Source: JAYZVT01 sp050248375 | GTDB taxonomy: Bacteria > Pseudomonadota > Alphaproteobacteria > Rhizobiales > Methyloligellaceae | Assembly: GCA_050248375.1 (NCBI GenBank) | Contig: JBFWSL010000048.1 | Coordinates: 1 to 16,519, forward strand | Length of the DNA: 16,519 bases | Reading direction: 5' to 3' | In this document: positions 14,365 through 16,519 of the stretch, piece by piece | Numbering within the stretch: position 1 is the stretch's first letter | How the letters are laid out: each line of letters opens with the position of its first letter | Position numbers and translations under genes: made by a program | Notes under the pieces: model-generated | The model's database searches: none | Told to the model about the DNA's origin: nothing | Seen by the model: the letters and a program-made list of their open reading frames with translations, nothing else

Positions 14365-15986
14365 GCCGGGCCGACGACCTGCCCCGGCGCCCGGCGAACT
14401 TCCGTCCGCTCACGCCCGTCAGCTACCTGGAGCGCGCCGCCGCCATGTGGCCGGAGCGCCGGGCCGTCATCGACGGAGACAGGACCTACAGCTATGGCGA
14501 ATTTCTTGTCCGCTGCCGCAGACTCGCCAGCGCGCTCGCCTCGGCGGGTGTCGGCAGGGGCGACACGGTCGCGATCCTGGCGTCCAACTGTCCGCAGATG
14601 CTGGAAGCCCACTACGCGGTGCCCATGCTCGGCGCGGTGCTCAACCCGATCAACTTCCGTCTCGATCCCGGGGCCATCGCCTTCTGCCTGGAGCATGGGG
14701 AGGCGAAGGTCTTCCTCGCCGACCGGGGCTTCGCGGAAACCATCGCGCCGTCGCTGAAGCTGATACAGGCACCGCCGAAGGTGGTCGAGATTCCCGATCC
14801 GTCGCTTGACGACACGTCGCTGTTCGGAGCGCCCGGCTATGAACAGTTCATCGCGGGCGGCGACCCGGATTTCGATCCGCCGGGTCCGCTGGACGAATGG
14901 GACGCGATCTGCCTGCTCTATACCTCGGGCACGACGGGCAATCCCAAGGGCGCGCTCTACAGTCATCGCGGGGCCTATCTCGGCGCGCTCTCCAACGCCT
15001 TCGCCTTCGGGCTCACCCATGAGAGTGTCTACCTCTGGACATTGCCCATGTTCCACTGCTCCGGCTGGACCTACACCTGGGGCGTGACGGCGGCGGCGGG
15101 CACCCATGTCTGCCTGCGCAGGGTGGAGCCGCGCGCGGTCTTCGCGGCCATCGCGAAACATGGCGTGACCCATATGTGCGGCGCGCCCATCGTGCTCAAC
15201 ATGCTCGTTCATGCGCCGAAGGAGGATCGCCGCCCCCTGCCCGGCAAGGTCAAGGTGGCGACGGGCGGAGCCGCCCCGCCGTCCGCCGTCATCGCGCGCA
15301 TGGAGGAGATGGGTTTCGAGGTGCTGCATCTCTACGGCGCGACCGAGACCTACGGCCCCTCGACCCTGTGCGCGCCGCTTCCGGAATGGACCGCTCTCGG
15401 CGAGCAGGAGCGGCACAGCCGCATGGCGCGGCAGGGCGTCCCCACCACGGTCATCGGCGAGATGATGATCGCCGATCCCGTGACGCTCGAGCCGTTGCCC
15501 AGGGACGGCGAGACCATCGGCGAGTTGATGGTGCGCGGCAACACGGTGATGAAGGGCTATCTGAAAAACCCGAAGGCAACCGGGGAAGCGCTGAGCGGCG
15601 ACTGGTACCACTCGGGCGATCTCGGGGTGTGGCACGCGGACGGCTATATCGAGATCAAGGACCGCTCCAAGGACATCATCATCTCGGGCGGCGAGAACAT
15701 CTCGTCGCTGGAAGTGGAGGAAGTCCTCTACCGCCATCCGGACATCATGGAAGCCGCTGTGGTGGCCAGGCCGGACAGCAAATGGGGCGAGACCCCTTGC
15801 GCTTTCGTCACGCCGAGGCCGGGTGCGGAAGGGCTGACGGCGGAAGCCGTCATCGCCTACTGCCGCGAGCACATGGCGGGCTTCAAGTGCCCCCGCCATG
15901 TGGTCTTCGGTCCCCTGCCCAAGACCTCCACGGGCAAGATCCAGAAATTCGTGCTGCGCGAACGGGCCCGCGAGGGCGCCGCCTGA
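14361..15986 (+). CDS. AMP-forming acyl-CoA ligase (ANL superfamily, LvaE-like role)
   Basis: 541 aa, standard for medium- or short-chain acyl-CoA synthetases. Adenylation motifs in order: P-loop YTSGTTGNPKG (187-197), LYGATETYGP, YHSGDLGVWHADGYIEIKDR with the hinge region DRSKDIIISGGENIS, and the C-terminal PKTSTGKIQK with the catalytic lysine K526. It makes an acyl-AMP from a carboxylic acid and ATP and then the CoA thioester, in the cytoplasm. ATG 14361 overlaps the small gene's stop by 4 bases and has AAGGAA seven bases upstream; the open frame reaching back to 14019 is spurious. As the last gene of the operon it would supply the CoA ester used by the SDR, kinase and dehydrogenase. The chain length and substituent accepted cannot be read from the sequence. 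Confidence 0.93.
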   Translation: MSRADDLPRRPANFRPLTPVSYLERAAAMWPERRAVIDGDRTYSYGEFLVRCRRLASALASAGVGRGDTVAILASNCPQMLEAHYAVPMLGAVLNPINFRLDPGAIAFCLEHGEAKVFLADRGFAETIAPSLKLIQAPPKVVEIPDPSLDDTSLFGAPGYEQFIAGGDPDFDPPGPLDEWDAICLLYTSGTTGNPKGALYSHRGAYLGALSNAFAFGLTHESVYLWTLPMFHCSGWTYTWGVTAAAGTHVCLRRVEPRAVFAAIAKHGVTHMCGAPIVLNMLVHAPKEDRRPLPGKVKVATGGAAPPSAVIARMEEMGFEVLHLYGATETYGPSTLCAPLPEWTALGEQERHSRMARQGVPTTVIGEMMIADPVTLEPLPRDGETIGELMVRGNTVMKGYLKNPKATGEALSGDWYHSGDLGVWHADGYIEIKDRSKDIIISGGENISSLEVEEVLYRHPDIMEAAVVARPDSKWGETPCAFVTPRPGAEGLTAEAVIAYCREHMAGFKCPRHVVFGPLPKTSTGKIQKFVLRERAREGAA

Positions 15987-16088
15987 ACCCGGCTTGAACG
16001 GATTTTGATTGGGAGCGCGGGAGACGGGCGCGCAATATGCGGGCGGTTCCGGCACATCTGTCCGAACGCCCCCAGACCGCGACGGCTC

Positions 16089-16519
16089 ATGAAGCAACTC
16101 CCCGAAACAATGGTGGTTGGCGGCCTTGTCGCCGGGTGGGCGCTTGCGGCCGGGGTCCTGCTGGCGGGCACCGCCGCCTTCACCACGGCGTCCCATGGCT
16201 TCGGCCATGACATCGCGGTCCGCGATATGCCGGTGACGGCGCTGTCGCTTTCGCTGGCCGCGGCGGGCGCGCTGTTCCTGCTCATCCTGCCCCTGCTGCG
16301 CCAATCGGCGGCCTTGCCCGCGCGAACCCGGTCCGCCCTGCTGGTGCTGATCGCAGCAGCCGGGCTTGCGGCCCGGCTGATGCTGCTGGCCAGCGAGCCC
16401 GTGCTGGAAGACGACTACCAGCGCTATCTCTGGGACGGCGGCGTCACCGCGTCTGGCCTGAACCCCTATGCGGCTTCCCCCGCCGCCGCGCTCGCCGCAC
16501 TGCCGGAGACGGAGCTGGG
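16089..16519 (+). CDS. Polytopic membrane glycosyltransferase, GT-C/GT87-like, 3'-truncated by the window edge
   Basis: 143 codons are visible, open to the right edge. Three membrane segments (about 8-30, 50-70, 81-101) are followed by a loop EDDYQRYLWDGG (107-118) and GLNPYAASP. The acidic pair then R-Y-x-W-D-G and NPY just after an early helix is typical of GT-C fold glycosyltransferases (GT87/DUF2029 and relatives), where the first external loop holds the catalytic acid and the sugar comes from a polyprenyl-phosphate donor. ATG 16089 is the first start after the ligase, 102 bases downstream, with no clear Shine-Dalgarno; ATG 16110 is an alternative. The gap before it has no T-tailed hairpin, so read-through from the upstream operon is possible, though function looks unrelated. 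Family assignment rests on the short motif only. Confidence 0.7.
   Translation, partial: MKQLPETMVVGGLVAGWALAAGVLLAGTAAFTTASHGFGHDIAVRDMPVTALSLSLAAAGALFLLILPLLRQSAALPARTRSALLVLIAAAGLAARLMLLASEPVLEDDYQRYLWDGGVTASGLNPYAASPAAALAALPETEL

Noticed and set aside
16040..16075. Imperfect hairpin (GGGCG...CGCCC) after the acyl-CoA ligase as a terminator
   Set aside because: The stem needs two bulges and no T-run follows, so it is not a convincing intrinsic terminator.
13857..16304. 815-codon open frame on the minus strand across the small gene and the ligase
   Set aside because: It lies opposite several plus-strand genes with clear motifs and start signals, and its translation is low-complexity and has no recognisable domain.

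Overview
The window is GC-rich, tightly packed DNA from a free-living, probably alphaproteobacterial, heterotroph. The evidence for this is G/C-rich third codon positions, ATGA start/stop overlaps, a three-part TRAP carboxylate transporter, a lutBC set, and acyl-CoA catabolic genes next to an SDR. No rRNA, tRNA, CRISPR array, IS element, integrase or phage gene is visible. Every stretch between genes is shorter than 150 bases.

Layout, left to right. (1) 1-1678, plus strand: the end of a lactate-utilisation operon, lutB (5' end off the window) followed by lutC. (2) 1821-6249, plus strand: three surface-glycan genes. These are a membrane-anchored UDP-GlcNAc 4,6-dehydratase of the PglF/WbpM type, a GT4 glycosyltransferase and a DegT/PglE-type PLP aminotransferase. 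They form part of a pathway to a 4-amino-4,6-dideoxy sugar. The phosphoglycosyltransferase (PglC) and acetyltransferase (PglD) that often accompany them are absent here. (3) 6280-9198, minus strand: a TRAP transporter in the order dctP-dctQ-dctM. It has a recognisable promoter, a 16-bp perfect palindrome just upstream of the -35 element, and a strong hairpin between dctP and dctQ. (4) 9320-10837, minus strand: a BT1/folate-biopterin-type MFS permease, divergent from the next block. (5) 10976-15986, plus strand: a five-gene operon of SDR, ACAD10/11-like acyl-CoA dehydrogenase, APH-fold phosphotransferase, small DUF6285/LvaB-like protein and AMP-forming acyl-CoA ligase. (6) 16089 to the right edge: the start of a polytopic GT-C/GT87-like membrane glycosyltransferase.

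The most interesting part is block 5. Its gene content matches the core chemistry of the levulinate (lva) pathway of Pseudomonas putida and of mammalian ACAD10/ACAD11. In that chemistry a 4-hydroxy (or 4-oxo) acid is made into its CoA thioester, the 4-oxo group is reduced by an SDR, the 4-hydroxyl is phosphorylated by an APH-type kinase helped by a small partner, and an unusual acyl-CoA dehydrogenase removes the phosphate and moves the oxygen towards C3 for beta-oxidation. The order and several sequence details differ from the textbook lva operon: a different glycine loop in the kinase, a short divergent small protein, no lvaR/lvaFG nearby, and a divergent BT1-type permease instead. The substrate is therefore open. 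The permease/operon divergent region contains a 14-bp perfect palindrome that could be the operator.
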